From the NCBI GenBank assembly GCA_030532225.1, contig JAUNLQ010000002.1, positions 62,001 through 126,000 of the forward strand: a stretch of DNA of 64,000 bases, read 5' to 3'. Made by a program: the position numbers and the translations under genes. Shown piece after piece: positions 1-9,320 of this stretch. The notes under the pieces were generated by a model. The model was given only the letters and a program-made list of their open reading frames with translations. It did not search any database and was not told the DNA's origin. The stretch's first letter is position 1, and every line of letters starts with the position of its first letter. The stretch comes from Bacillota bacterium (lineage in GTDB: Bacteria; Bacillota; Clostridia; Tissierellales; Peptoniphilaceae).

Positions 1-638
1 TAGGTCCTGTTGGCAACTATAACTTGGGCTCCCCTTTCAACTAAATACATGGCAGCAAGTTTGCCCATGTCTCCTAGGCCAATAACCAAGGCCTTTTCAT
101 TTTCTAGTCTTAGGGCCTCTTCAATTTTCCTAATGCCCATATAAGAAATAGAAACTGGTATGGCAGAAACCCCTGACTGGGTCTTGGTCCACTTGGCAAA
201 GGTTATAGCCTCTCTAAAGACCTTGTTAAGATACTTGCCAGCTGAGCCAACTTCAATGGCCAAAATCTGGGCATCAGTAATCTGACCTAGAATCTGATCC
301 TCTCCTATAATCAAAGACTCTAGGCCTATGGCTGTGTTGAAAAGGTGTCTTAAGGCCTCTTCATTATATAATTTAATTAGCTGCCTACCTTCCAGGTCTA
401 CTTGGAAAAAGTCCTTTAAGTAACCTTCAATATTGGCAGCTGCCTGGTCTATATTTTCTCCTACAAAATATATTTCCGTTCTATTACATGTAGATAAAAT
501 CAAAGCTTCTTCTACAAAGTTTTCTGAAAAATAACTTAGGCTTTCAATTTTATCCTTGTCATAAAAGTGTATTTTCTCCCTAATTTCTATGGGAGTTTCC
601 TTATGGTTTAAACCTATAAGTCCAAAATTCTTTAACAA
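1..638 (-). CDS. hemA: Glutamyl-tRNA reductase, N-terminal part (runs off window)
   Basis: Reduces glutamyl-tRNA to glutamate-1-semialdehyde with NADPH, the first step of C5 tetrapyrrole synthesis. Translating the minus strand gives a continuous frame with the family hallmarks: GLNHKETPIEIREK near the start, the catalytic cysteine in STCNRTEIY at about residue 51, GLESLIIGEDQILGQ, and the Rossmann motif VIGLGDMGKLAA near the window edge. The C-terminal half lies beyond position 1. I chose the TTG at 638 because AGAGGAAAA sits just upstream and no ATG lies nearby in frame. In an anaerobe the product more likely feeds cobalamin or siroheme than heme, but the window does not show this. Confidence 0.9.
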   Translation of the reverse strand, partial: MLKNFGLIGLNHKETPIEIREKIHFYDKDKIESLSYFSENFVEEALILSTCNRTEIYFVGENIDQAAANIEGYLKDFFQVDLEGRQLIKLYNEEALRHLFNTAIGLESLIIGEDQILGQITDAQILAIEVGSAGKYLNKVFREAITFAKWTKTQSGVSAIPVSISYMGIRKIEEALRLENEKALVIGLGDMGKLAAMYLVERGAQVIVANRT

Positions 639-698
639 GATTTTTCCTCTTTCTGATAAAATTTTTCTAGCACCCTAGATATTTCCCTCTCTATAAGT

Positions 699-728
699 AT
701 TATAAGGTTTTGGTCTGCTAATTTTCAA
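699..728 (-). promoter_or_regulatory. Probable sigma-A promoter of hemA
   Basis: On the minus strand a TTGAAA -35 (723-728) and a TATAAT -10 (699-704) are separated by 18 bases, about 60 bases before the hemA start. It lies in the only gap between comF and hemA, so hemA can be transcribed independently of the recD2-comF pair. Confidence 0.5.
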
Positions 729-742
729 GTTTATTTATCTAT

Positions 743-1366
743 CTAGTGGCTAGTAGCTAGAGAAAGGGCATAGACCCTGGCTGCTCCTGCTGCCTTTAAG
801 ACCTTGGCACATTCCTCTATAGTAGATCCAGTAGTAATCATATCGTCTAATAACAAAATGTTTTTGTCCTTGATTTTTTCAGGCTGGAAAACTTGAAAAG
901 AATCTATAAGATTAGTCTGCCTAGCAAACATATCAAGTCTAGCCTGCTCCTGGGTCATTTTTATTTTAATAAGATTGTTTGTTTGTAGCTTTATTTTTGT
1001 GTCCTTGCATATTTGGTCAGCTATAAGTTCCACTTGGTTGTAGCCTCTTTTAGCTAGGGTGTTTTTGTGAATAGGCACTGGCAGCAATAAGTCCACTTTT
1101 TTATTAAGACCTAGGGAAAAAATTTTGTCTATAAGAATTTCTCCAAACAAATAAGCCAAATATCTTTTTTGAGCAAACTTAAATAATCTAATAGTCTCCT
1201 TTAAAAGAGAACCATAATAAAAGCAGGAGTAAGCCTCATCTACATAAGTGAAACTTCTAGTAACTCTTTCTGCCTTGGGAGAAAAAAGTTCCAAACAAGA
1301 ATCACATATATAGGTGAAAGACTGGGTCTGCCTATTACAAATTAAACATATTTTTCTTGCCGTCAC
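743..1366 (-). CDS. comF: ComF family phosphoribosyltransferase-like protein
   Basis: A 207-residue ComF-family protein. The N-terminus carries two CxxC pairs (CLIC and CDSC) typical of the ComF zinc ribbon. The C-terminal half is a PRTase-like domain with the PRPP-loop motif ILLLDDMITTGST and the family motif LPVPIHKNTLAKRGYNQ. In transformable bacteria ComF is a cytoplasmic factor for single-strand DNA uptake, but it is also widespread in species not known to be competent, so the role here is open. The start overlaps the 3' end of recD2 by 32 bases, which implies translational coupling and a shared transcript. Confidence 0.88.
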   Translation of the reverse strand: MTARKICLICNRQTQSFTYICDSCLELFSPKAERVTRSFTYVDEAYSCFYYGSLLKETIRLFKFAQKRYLAYLFGEILIDKIFSLGLNKKVDLLLPVPIHKNTLAKRGYNQVELIADQICKDTKIKLQTNNLIKIKMTQEQARLDMFARQTNLIDSFQVFQPEKIKDKNILLLDDMITTGSTIEECAKVLKAAGAARVYALSLATSH

Positions 1367-3581
1367 CTATAACCACCCTATTAAAATCTTTGATTTTTTC
1401 TCTTAGGCCTGTAAACCTTTCATTAACATAGGTATTGTCTATCATAGTCTTAAGTCTTTGTTCCTTGCCTACTAGGACTACTAGTTTTTTTGCCCTAGTT
1501 ATGGCAGTATAAATTAAATTCCTATTAGCCAAAAGTTCAGGAGCATAGTGGATTGGAATAATCACAACTGGAAACTCTGAACCTTGGGACTTGTGAATAG
1601 TAATGGCATAGGCCAAGGTCAAATCCTTTAAGTCCTCTTCTGTATATGAAACTTCCCTGCCATCAAAATCTACAACTAAGGTCCTAGATAAACTATTGAC
1701 TTTTTTTATAAAGCCTATGTCTCCATTATAAATTCCAGAACCAGAATCATAAACAATCCTATCTTCTGTATAGGCCTCCCATTCCATTTGGTAGTTGTTT
1801 TTAGTTTGCATCACCTTGTCTCCTAGTCTAAAGACACAAGCTCCAAAGACCAGTTCGTCCTTGGAAAAATCTGGAGGATTCAAGGAATTTTGCAATTCAA
1901 AATTTAAATTTTCAACGCCAACTAGGCCCTTTTTCATAGGAGTCATAATTTGGATGTCTTTTTTTGGATCAAAGCCATAAAAATTTTTCAACCTAGTTGC
2001 CACTAAGCTTTTAATATTATTTACTGTTTCAACTTCAGACTTAGAAGCAATCATAAAAAAGTCACTGCCCTTTTCATTTAATAAGGGTAGATAACCTTGG
2101 TTAATCCTGTGGGCATTGTCTACAATCTTAGACCCTCCTTCTTGTCTGAAAATTTTCTTCAATTCTACAATTGGAAGCAAGGAAGAGCCAATTAAGTCTT
2201 TTAAAATGTTGCCTGGGCCTACAGATGGAATTTGGTTCACATCTCCCAATAAAATTAGCCTAGACCTAGAGCCCATGGCCCTTAATAAATCTGTTAGTAG
2301 TTGGGTGTCTACCATAGACATTTCATCTACAATAACCATTTCTTGGTCCAAGAGATTTTCTTCATTTTTCCCAAAGACCATATGAGAGCCATTAAATTGG
2401 TATTCTAACAGTCTGTGTATAGTTTTGGATTCCTGTCCTGTAGCCTCTTCCATCCTCTTGGCTGCCCTGCCTGTTGGAGCTGCCAAACAGTAACTTATAC
2501 CCAATTCTTCTGCAATATGCAAAATTGCCTTTAAGGTAGTAGTCTTTCCAGTTCCAGGTCCTCCAGTTATAATTAGGACCCTGTTTTTAAAGGCTGACTT
2601 TATAGCCTCTTTCTGCTGAGGGGCAAAGTTTATATTTTCCAAAGATTCAATCATAGAAATCTTAGAATCAATAGAAGCCAGTGGACAATATAGGCCAGTT
2701 TTGTTTAGCTTGTTAATCTTTAAGGCTATATAGTTTTCACAAGAATATAACTTGCTAAGATAGGCTTTAACAATTCTGCCTTCTTGGACCAAGGAAATAT
2801 TTCTGTTAGTAGCAAAGTTTTTTTCGCTATTTTCTATGTCCTTGTCCTCTAATCTTAGAAAATCCTTAGTTCGTAACTTTAAATCTTCATAAGGCAAGTA
2901 AGAAGACCCTTCGTTGCTAGCTGCCTTTAATAAATAAACCATAGCAGCTTCAATTCTATTAGGGTCATTTTCTTTTACGCCAGCTTCCTTGGCTATTTGG
3001 TCAGCAGTTCTAAAAGAAATCCCATCAACAGCATCAATTAAAAGATAAGGATTTTTCTTAATTACTTCTAAGACTCCATCGCCATACTTTTGGAAAAGTT
3101 TTTCTCCCAAGTTTTTGCTAATGCCATAATTTGATAGCTCAATCATCAGGTCTCTAAGGTCTACTTGGTCATTAAAAGAGTCCATGATTTTTTTATAGGT
3201 CTTCTTGCCTATGCCAGGGACTTCCATTAGTTTTTCTGGTGTGTTTTTGAAAATGTCATAGGTCTGGTCCCCAAACTGGTCTATAATTCTTTCAGCCAAA
3301 GTTGGGCCAATATAGTCTATGGCTCCAGATCTTAAATAAGCCTCCATAGAATTGGAAAAAGTAGCAGTCTTGGATAAAAGTCTCTTTACCTTAAACTGCT
3401 CTCCATACTTGTCATGGTAGATCATTTCTCCAGAGGCTTTTATACTAGCTCCTATAGGTTGGTAGGGAAAATAACCGACAATAGTAAGCATACCATCCTC
3501 AGTTGCAAGTCTAGCTACAGTATAGGAATTTTTTTCGCTTCTATAAACGATACTTTCAACAAGGCCCTCAATAACTAACAT
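1335..3581 (-). CDS. recD2: RecD2 family ATP-dependent 5'-3' DNA helicase
   Basis: A superfamily 1B helicase acting in DNA repair and replication without RecB or RecC. The 748-residue length fits RecD2, which has an N-terminal extension that RecD lacks. In order I see an OB-like N-terminus, helix-hairpin-helix motifs (VPGIGKKTYKKI near residue 121), Walker A GGPGTGKTT at about 340, Walker B VIVDEMSMVD at about 415, and the C-terminal motifs TIHKSQGSEFPVVIIP and YTAITRAKKLVVLVG. It starts 5 bases after ydbC and overlaps comF, so the three genes probably form one transcript. Confidence 0.95.
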   Translation of the reverse strand: MLVIEGLVESIVYRSEKNSYTVARLATEDGMLTIVGYFPYQPIGASIKASGEMIYHDKYGEQFKVKRLLSKTATFSNSMEAYLRSGAIDYIGPTLAERIIDQFGDQTYDIFKNTPEKLMEVPGIGKKTYKKIMDSFNDQVDLRDLMIELSNYGISKNLGEKLFQKYGDGVLEVIKKNPYLLIDAVDGISFRTADQIAKEAGVKENDPNRIEAAMVYLLKAASNEGSSYLPYEDLKLRTKDFLRLEDKDIENSEKNFATNRNISLVQEGRIVKAYLSKLYSCENYIALKINKLNKTGLYCPLASIDSKISMIESLENINFAPQQKEAIKSAFKNRVLIITGGPGTGKTTTLKAILHIAEELGISYCLAAPTGRAAKRMEEATGQESKTIHRLLEYQFNGSHMVFGKNEENLLDQEMVIVDEMSMVDTQLLTDLLRAMGSRSRLILLGDVNQIPSVGPGNILKDLIGSSLLPIVELKKIFRQEGGSKIVDNAHRINQGYLPLLNEKGSDFFMIASKSEVETVNNIKSLVATRLKNFYGFDPKKDIQIMTPMKKGLVGVENLNFELQNSLNPPDFSKDELVFGACVFRLGDKVMQTKNNYQMEWEAYTEDRIVYDSGSGIYNGDIGFIKKVNSLSRTLVVDFDGREVSYTEEDLKDLTLAYAITIHKSQGSEFPVVIIPIHYAPELLANRNLIYTAITRAKKLVVLVGKEQRLKTMIDNTYVNERFTGLREKIKDFNRVVIGDGKKNMFNL

Positions 3582-3586
3582 AGGAC

Positions 3587-3805
3587 TTAATCAATGTTTT
3601 TTAAAAGTTCTTTTAGTTCTAACAATTCTTCCTTGGACAAAGTTATGCCCTTGGACATTTTTTGGTGGTCTGGATCCCACTCACGAATGTCATACTTGGC
3701 AGGAAAATCGTTATAGGCAACTAAGTTTAGTTCCTTGGTCCAACCATTTTCCTTTTGACCAATAACTCCAAATTTTTTTACAATTTCAAATTTAAATGCA
3801 GCCAT
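3587..3805 (-). CDS. ydbC: YdbC/PC4-like single-stranded DNA-binding protein
   Basis: A 72-residue protein of the bacterial YdbC type, related to the eukaryotic coactivator PC4/p15. The single compact beta-rich domain carries the family pattern GWTKELNLVAYND followed by KYDIREWDPDH and a C-terminal helix (SKEELLELKELLKNID). Family members are dimers that bind single-stranded DNA without strong sequence preference. Its position directly upstream of the helicase recD2, 5 bases apart, supports a role in DNA transactions. The start has a usable AAGGAGTG site 6 bases upstream. Confidence 0.82.
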   Translation of the reverse strand: MAAFKFEIVKKFGVIGQKENGWTKELNLVAYNDFPAKYDIREWDPDHQKMSKGITLSKEELLELKELLKNID

Positions 3806-3881
3806 TTTTTCACTCCTTAAATTTATTTTGTCTCCTTATAGAATACAACAAAGTAAAAATTTTTTCATCATTTTATGGCGA

Positions 3882-3909
3882 CAAAAAAACAAGAGCCTAG
3901 GCCCTTGTT
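3882..3909 (-). terminator. Intrinsic terminator after the 340-residue membrane protein gene
   Basis: On the minus strand AACAAG-GGCCTAGGC-TCTTGTT forms a hairpin followed by a run of seven T. It begins 8 bases beyond the stop codon at 3918 and separates the nagB group from ydbC. Confidence 0.8.
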
Positions 3910-3917
3910 TGACTTTC

Positions 3918-4940
3918 TTATATTAATTTTGGTAAAAGATATACTATCATGGCTAGGAAGAACATTAATAAAGCTCCTAGTAGGCCTTGGGAAAAGTCAT
4001 ACTTGTTAAAGGCAAACTTGTCTCTCATAGTCTGTCTGCCTACTATTACATCTAGGAAGCCAAAAATTGGGAAGGCTATTAAGACTGCTCTAACTGATAC
4101 TCCTAATTCAAAGAACCTAAAGAAGGTCAATATACTTACCATCATTGCCAGAATCATAAGGTAAGGACTCTTTAGTCTATCAAACCATATTAAGGCTAGG
4201 ACTAGGATTACTGAAAGTATAAATAATACATTGTTGACCTTGTGCCAGAAGTTCATTGAGGAAATTTTTTCTCCGTCATAAATTTCTAGAACATTTACAT
4301 ACATGCCAGACTCATTAAAGCTTTGGGTTTCTGAGGCATTAATATATTCACCGTCAGTAAAGTTGTCTACTCTTGAGTTAGTTAAAAACACTGAAACTTT
4401 AGAAAGTTCTACTCCTTCGTCATAGACCAGTCTTTTTGGTTCATAAGTTATTCTAAACTTATAATTTTTTACAGCTTCTGCCAAAGGCACCCTAATTTCT
4501 GAAGTTGAAACAAACTTGTAGTTTTCTACATTTTTGTGTAGGTCTCCATAGTTTAATTTTTCGTCAAAAATCAAGTTGTTTATTTTGTCATATTCCCCTT
4601 TTAAGGTGGCCTTAGAGTGTTTTGGTACTACTGTGTCGCCAAAAAAACTTTGTTCAGCAGTTTTGCCAAGGATTCTCATTGATGAATCTACTCCTGTGTA
4701 CTCAAATTCCACGTCATAGGAGATTAAATCATTTAAAAGTCCTTCTGTTTCAGACCTTCTAATTTTTAAGTTGGCTACATTGGTGGGAATATCGAAGTAA
4801 ATTCCTGCAAAGGGAATGGTCTTGTTATACTTTTCCTTCCATAAAATCTCCTTGCCAAATAAGGGAGATAGGCTGGATAGGAATAATATAAGTAATAAAA
4901 TTAAATACAATACTAGGTTCTTTACCTTCTTATTCATCAT
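3918..4940 (-). CDS. Uncharacterised membrane protein with large extracytoplasmic domain
   Basis: I do not recognise the family. The 340-residue protein begins with a charged NKKVK segment and a long hydrophobic stretch (residues about 9-30) that acts as a signal or anchor. About 200 polar residues follow, rich in beta-strand patterns and probably outside the cell. Four hydrophobic helices occupy about residues 235-338, separated by short charged loops (WFDRLKSPY, GRQTMRDKFAFNKYDF). The layout recalls beta-sandwich sensors on small membrane domains, but no catalytic motif is visible. It lies 25 bases after nagB and ends at a strong terminator, so it probably shares the nagB transcript. Two adjacent ATG codons can start it. 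Confidence 0.7.
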   Translation of the reverse strand: MMNKKVKNLVLYLILLLILFLSSLSPLFGKEILWKEKYNKTIPFAGIYFDIPTNVANLKIRRSETEGLLNDLISYDVEFEYTGVDSSMRILGKTAEQSFFGDTVVPKHSKATLKGEYDKINNLIFDEKLNYGDLHKNVENYKFVSTSEIRVPLAEAVKNYKFRITYEPKRLVYDEGVELSKVSVFLTNSRVDNFTDGEYINASETQSFNESGMYVNVLEIYDGEKISSMNFWHKVNNVLFILSVILVLALIWFDRLKSPYLMILAMMVSILTFFRFFELGVSVRAVLIAFPIFGFLDVIVGRQTMRDKFAFNKYDFSQGLLGALLMFFLAMIVYLLPKLI

Positions 4941-4965
4941 ACTATCTTCTCCATTTTACTTGTTA

Positions 4966-5694
4966 TTATTCTAGTTTTTTTGCTGCCTCTTCATCTATTA
5001 TTATAGTCAAATTTTGGTGTAATTGTAAAATACTTGATGGAACTTCAGGACTTATTGGTCCCTTTATAGTCTTGTAAATAGCATCAGCCTTAGATTGTCC
5101 GTTGGCTATTAGGATAATCTTTCTGGCATTTAAAATTGATTTCATGCCCATAGTTATTGCTTGTTTAGGTACATCTTCAATTTTTTCAAAAAATCTAGAG
5201 TTAGCCTTTATAGTTTCTTCACTTAAGTCAATCTTGTGAGTTGGTCCAACAAAGGCTGGTCCAGGTTCGTTAAAGCCTATGTGGCCATTTATTCCAATGC
5301 CTAAAATTTGTAGGTCAATGCCTCCAGCTTCTAGGATTTTTTGGTCATATTCAAGGCCACTTTTTTCTGGGTCCTTGGTCATAGCTGGAGGTACAAAAGT
5401 ATTTTCTCTTTTTATGTTTACCTTTGAGAACAGGTGCTTGTTCATAAAGTACCTGTAAGACTGGTCATTGTCTTCTTCTAAGCCTAGGTAGTCATCTAGG
5501 TTAAAAGATTTTACTTTAGAAAAGTCTAGTTTTCCTTCTTGGTACATTTTTACTAAAATACTGTACATGCCTTCTGGGGTGGACCCTGTTGCCAGGCCTA
5601 GAACAATCTCGTCCTTGGCTTGCATTTCTTGGGCTACTAGGTCTGCTGCCATTTGGCTTAATTCTTCATAATTTTTTACTACAATTACCTTCAT
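4966..5694 (-). CDS. nagB: Glucosamine-6-phosphate deaminase
   Basis: Converts glucosamine-6-phosphate to fructose-6-phosphate and ammonia, linking amino-sugar catabolism to glycolysis. The 242-residue length is normal for the short Gram-positive NagB. Visible motifs are LGLATGSTPEGMY near residue 33 (phosphate binding), FNLDDYLGL with the catalytic aspartate pair, and GIGINGHIGFNEPG with the active-site histidine. No nagA or amino-sugar transporter is adjacent, so the substrate source is not shown here. The start has an AAGGAG site upstream. Confidence 0.95.
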   Translation of the reverse strand: MKVIVVKNYEELSQMAADLVAQEMQAKDEIVLGLATGSTPEGMYSILVKMYQEGKLDFSKVKSFNLDDYLGLEEDNDQSYRYFMNKHLFSKVNIKRENTFVPPAMTKDPEKSGLEYDQKILEAGGIDLQILGIGINGHIGFNEPGPAFVGPTHKIDLSEETIKANSRFFEKIEDVPKQAITMGMKSILNARKIILIANGQSKADAIYKTIKGPISPEVPSSILQLHQNLTIIIDEEAAKKLE

Positions 5695-5796
5695 GTAGGT
5701 TTCTCCTTGTTTATAACAAATTTCAATAATTCTTTCTTTTTTTACTTAAAAATATTACCATAAAATTCTTAATTTTACACGAAAAAATTTTCTAAC

Positions 5797-7422
5797 CTAC
5801 TGATTTTCTATCATTATTAGTTCCATTAATCTATTCTTAATTTCTAAAAGGGAATCAGAATATTCTGAATAATTTTTCTTTATAAAGTCTTGGTCAAAGT
5901 CTTTGTTTTCTTGGTTTTGGTAGGCATCCATTAGGTCCAAAACTTCTTTTAAGGACTTGTCTAAGGATTCTTTTAGGTCTATGCCATAGTCCTGGTCTAT
6001 AGAGACTTTGTTGGCTGTGTTTCCAATTTCTACAATTTCTCCTGGACATGGAATTTCAGCCTCTATATTAAACCTTTGTTTTATTTCAGCCTTCATGTTT
6101 TCTTGGGCCTCTAATTCTCCATGAACTAGGAAGATTTTCTTTGGCTTGTGTTTTATGGCTCCTAGCCAATCTAAAAGCATATTCTTATCTGCATGGGCAG
6201 ATAGGCCTTGGAGCTCTTTTATTTCAGCCCTAATTTGGATTTCTTCACCTAGGAGTCTGATTTCTTTGGCTCCATCTAAAATTTTTCTACCTGTAGATCC
6301 ATTGGCTTGGTAGCCTACAAAAAGAATCGTATTCTTTGGATCCCAAATATGGTGCTTTAAGTGGTGTCTTATCCTACCTGCATCTGCCATTCCTGATGCA
6401 GAGATTACTACCTTAGGGAAGTTAGATTTATTTAGGGACATAGATTCTTCAACTGTCTTTACAAATCTTAGATTAGGAAAGGAAAATGGATTGTCTCCAG
6501 CTAAAATCTGTTCCTTGGTTTGGTCATTGAAAAGGTCTGAGTTTTTTTGGTAGGCTTCTGTTGCTTCAAAGGCCATAGGTGAGTCTACATAAATTGGTAT
6601 GCGCTTATATTCTTCAAAGCCTTCCTTGTCGTAGTAGTTATTAAGTTGATAAATCAGCTCTTGGGTCCTGCCTACTGCAAAGGATGGAATAATTACAGAC
6701 CCTCCCCTAGCTGCTGTTTCTTCTATAATTTCTATTAGCTTGTCTTCAGAGGCCTTGTAAGGTTCGTGGACCCTGTCACCGTAAGTTGCTTCCATTAAAA
6801 GTATGTCTGCTGATTCTACAAGGTCTGGCTTTCTAATTAAGGCCTTTTCATTAACTCCCAAGTCTCCAGAATAAACTAGCTTGGTGTTTTTGTCTGCTTC
6901 TTTTATCCAAAGTTCAACTATTGATGAGCCTATAATATGGCCAGCATCTAAAAATCTTAGGGTAAAAGTTTCGTCAATTTCAATATAGTGGCCACCATAA
7001 TATTCTTCAAAATAATTAAAGGACCTAATAGCATCATCTACAGTATATAGGGGCTCAATTAATTCCTTGCCAGCCCTTTCTCTTTTTCTATTCTCCCATT
7101 CAGCATCTGACTCTTGGATATGGGCAGAGTCTTGTAACATGATTTTTGCCAAGTCCATAGTAGCCTTGGTAATAAAAATTCTGCCCTGGAATCCTTCTTT
7201 TACAAGTTTTGGTATCCTGCCTATGTGATCTATGTGGGCATGGGAAACTATTAAATAATCAATTTGGCCTGGGTCATAGGGAAAATCTGCATAGTTTAAA
7301 AGATCTTCTTCCTTGCCTCCTTGGAATAGGCCACAATCTAATAGTAATTTCTTTCCTCCTGCCTCTATTAAGTAATTGGATCCAGTAACTTGTCTGGCTG
7401 CTCCATAAAATTTTATCTTCAT
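5797..7422 (-). CDS. Beta-CASP metallo-beta-lactamase fold RNase-like protein
   Basis: A 541-residue protein of the CPSF/beta-CASP branch of the metallo-beta-lactamase fold, whose members cut RNA. The metal-binding motif HAHIDHIGRIPKL lies at residues 61-73, and LLMEATYGDR and LVYSGDLG follow. The beta-CASP cap carries PSFAVGRTQELIY and VISASGMADAGRIRHH, and the last zinc histidine is in GLSAHADK. The core ends near residue 470. A charged helical tail of roughly 70 residues is extra and could be an RNA- or partner-binding segment. It stands alone between the pot operon and nagB. It is not RNase J, which has a different tail and is longer. Confidence 0.88.
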   Translation of the reverse strand: MKIKFYGAARQVTGSNYLIEAGGKKLLLDCGLFQGGKEEDLLNYADFPYDPGQIDYLIVSHAHIDHIGRIPKLVKEGFQGRIFITKATMDLAKIMLQDSAHIQESDAEWENRKRERAGKELIEPLYTVDDAIRSFNYFEEYYGGHYIEIDETFTLRFLDAGHIIGSSIVELWIKEADKNTKLVYSGDLGVNEKALIRKPDLVESADILLMEATYGDRVHEPYKASEDKLIEIIEETAARGGSVIIPSFAVGRTQELIYQLNNYYDKEGFEEYKRIPIYVDSPMAFEATEAYQKNSDLFNDQTKEQILAGDNPFSFPNLRFVKTVEESMSLNKSNFPKVVISASGMADAGRIRHHLKHHIWDPKNTILFVGYQANGSTGRKILDGAKEIRLLGEEIQIRAEIKELQGLSAHADKNMLLDWLGAIKHKPKKIFLVHGELEAQENMKAEIKQRFNIEAEIPCPGEIVEIGNTANKVSIDQDYGIDLKESLDKSLKEVLDLMDAYQNQENKDFDQDFIKKNYSEYSDSLLEIKNRLMELIMIENQ

Positions 7423-7469
7423 TACATCACCTCTATGTCTATTATACCCTATTGCACGAATTTATGTAA

Positions 7470-7498
7470 AAAAACCAGCTAGACTGGCTAACTGGTTA
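7470..7498 (-). terminator. Intrinsic terminator of the pot operon
   Basis: On the minus strand AACCAG...CTGGTT with an inner GCCAG/CTAGC pairing is followed by a run of seven T. It begins about 10 bases after the potD stop. Confidence 0.75.
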
Positions 7499-7507
7499 AA
7501 AAATTTT

Positions 7508-8548
7508 TTAGTTGGCATTAGTAACTTCTGTCCAAATTTTATCGTAAGTAGACAAAATTGTAGAGTCGTTCTTGTAGATCTCTCCATTCTCTAAATCTTT
7601 TCCATCTGGATAGGCAACCTTGGAATTTTTAATTTCATCTGGTAGTAGTTCTATGGCTGCATCAATTGGTGAAGAAAAACCTACAGAGTATTCAGCATTT
7701 ACTGCTGCATTTTCTGGGTCGCACATAAAGTTTATAAACTTAAGGGCTGCCTCATAGTTTTGGTGGCCCTTTGGTATAACCATGGCATCAAACCAAATGT
7801 TTGGCCCTTCTTTTGGTAAAACATATTGCAGGTCAGGATTTTGTTCCATCATCATTAGGGCATCGCCTGAATACATAAAGCCAATATGGCCGTCACCTGA
7901 AACAATGGTATCCCTACCTTCGTCTGCTTGGTAGGCTAGAACGTGAGGTTTTTGTTCTAACAACAAGTTCTTGGCTGCTTCTAACTCAGCTGGGTCTGTA
8001 GAGTTCATTGAGTAACCTAGAGCCTTTAGGGCAACTGCAATAGAGTCTCTTGAAGAGTTATACATAATTATTTTGCCAGAATATTTTTCGTTAAAAAGAT
8101 CTGTCCAAGAATCAATTGGATCTGTAATTTCTTTGGCATTATAAATTATGCCCCCTGTTCCCCAAAAGTATGACACAGAGTACTTGTTTTCAGGGTCGAA
8201 TTCTGGATTTTTTAGTTTTTCATTAACATTGGCAAAGTTAGGTAGCTTGCTTAAGTCGATTTCTTCTAGCATATCTTCTTGGATCATCCTTTCAATCATA
8301 TAGTCTGATGGAACTAGAATGTCATAAGAGTCTATGCCTTGTTTTACTTTAATATACATGTCTTCATTAGAAGAAAAGGTGTCATAAACTACCTTGATGC
8401 CAGTTTCTTCTTCAAACTTTGTTATAAGACTTTCGTCAATATAGTCTCCCCAGTTGTAAACATTTAATACTTCCTGGCTTTCATTTGAGCCACAGCCTGT
8501 TAAAAGGGCCAGGCAAAGTCCTAATAAGACAATTATTTTTTTATTCAT
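7508..8548 (-). CDS. potD: Spermidine/putrescine ABC transporter substrate-binding lipoprotein
   Basis: Extracytoplasmic polyamine receptor. A lipoprotein signal peptide (MNKKIIVLLGLCLALLTGC) places the lipidated cysteine at residue 19. The mature part begins with the PotD/PotF pattern VLNVYNWGDYIDESLITKFEEE and continues with YDILVPSDYMIERM, the hallmark region of this binding-protein family. The 346-residue length is typical. The gene is last in the operon and overlaps potC by 8 bases. Which polyamine is bound cannot be decided from the sequence by eye. Confidence 0.95.
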   Translation of the reverse strand: MNKKIIVLLGLCLALLTGCGSNESQEVLNVYNWGDYIDESLITKFEEETGIKVVYDTFSSNEDMYIKVKQGIDSYDILVPSDYMIERMIQEDMLEEIDLSKLPNFANVNEKLKNPEFDPENKYSVSYFWGTGGIIYNAKEITDPIDSWTDLFNEKYSGKIIMYNSSRDSIAVALKALGYSMNSTDPAELEAAKNLLLEQKPHVLAYQADEGRDTIVSGDGHIGFMYSGDALMMMEQNPDLQYVLPKEGPNIWFDAMVIPKGHQNYEAALKFINFMCDPENAAVNAEYSVGFSSPIDAAIELLPDEIKNSKVAYPDGKDLENGEIYKNDSTILSTYDKIWTEVTNAN

Positions 8549-9320
8549 TTTCTTTTTCTCCTTGGCTAGATTTATTTATTACCAAAACTAAAATTAGCAT
8601 GGTTGCAAACATTAAGGTGGACAAGGCGTTAATAGATGGGTTGACCCCCTTCTTTGCCATTGAATAAATCAATATGGACAGGTTGGAAAAACCATGGCCA
8701 GTATTGAAATAAGATATTATAAAGTCGTCAATAGACAGGGTAAAGGCCATTAAGGCCCCAGTTAAGATTCCTGTTTTGATTTGAGGAATAATAACATTGA
8801 CCATGGAATAAAAGGGCGTAGCCCCTAGGTCCATTGATGCATCTAAAAGATTTTTGTCTAATTGGTTCAGCTTAGGCAAAACATTTAAGATTACATAGGG
8901 TACAGAAAATACCACATGGGATATAAGCATAGTTGAGAAGCCAAACTTTACACTAAAAAACTTAAAAAGAGACATCATGGCCACTGCTGTAACAATATCT
9001 GGATTTATTACAGGTATATAGTTTAGATTTAAAATCAAATCTTTTTGTTTGCCCCTAAGTTGATAAATTCCTATGGCAGAAAAAGTTCCCAGTACAGTAG
9101 AAATCCCAGTGGAAGCTAGGGCAACTAAAAGGGTGTTGGACAGAGCTTGCATAATGGCCCTGTCTGTAAATAACTTTTGGTACCAAACTAGGCTAAAGGA
9201 TTCAAAGGACCCTCTTAACCTAGAAGAATTAAAGGAAAAAACAATTAGGACGATTATAGGCAAATACAAAAACAAATAGACTAAGAATAGGTATAATTTA
9301 TTTTTAAAATTCTTTACCAT
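8541..9320 (-). CDS. potC: Spermidine/putrescine ABC transporter permease PotC
   Basis: The second membrane subunit of the polyamine importer, 259 residues with six predicted helices. It opens with a transmembrane segment (LYLFLVYLFLYLPIIVLIVFS) and the PotC-like FNSSRLRGSFESFSLVWYQKLF. The EAA-type loop that docks on the ATPase reads DASMDLGATPFYSMVNVIIPQ. It overlaps potB by 7 bases at its start and potD by 8 at its end, the tight coupling expected of subunits made in fixed ratio. Confidence 0.93.
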   Translation of the reverse strand: MVKNFKNKLYLFLVYLFLYLPIIVLIVFSFNSSRLRGSFESFSLVWYQKLFTDRAIMQALSNTLLVALASTGISTVLGTFSAIGIYQLRGKQKDLILNLNYIPVINPDIVTAVAMMSLFKFFSVKFGFSTMLISHVVFSVPYVILNVLPKLNQLDKNLLDASMDLGATPFYSMVNVIIPQIKTGILTGALMAFTLSIDDFIISYFNTGHGFSNLSILIYSMAKKGVNPSINALSTLMFATMLILVLVINKSSQGEKENE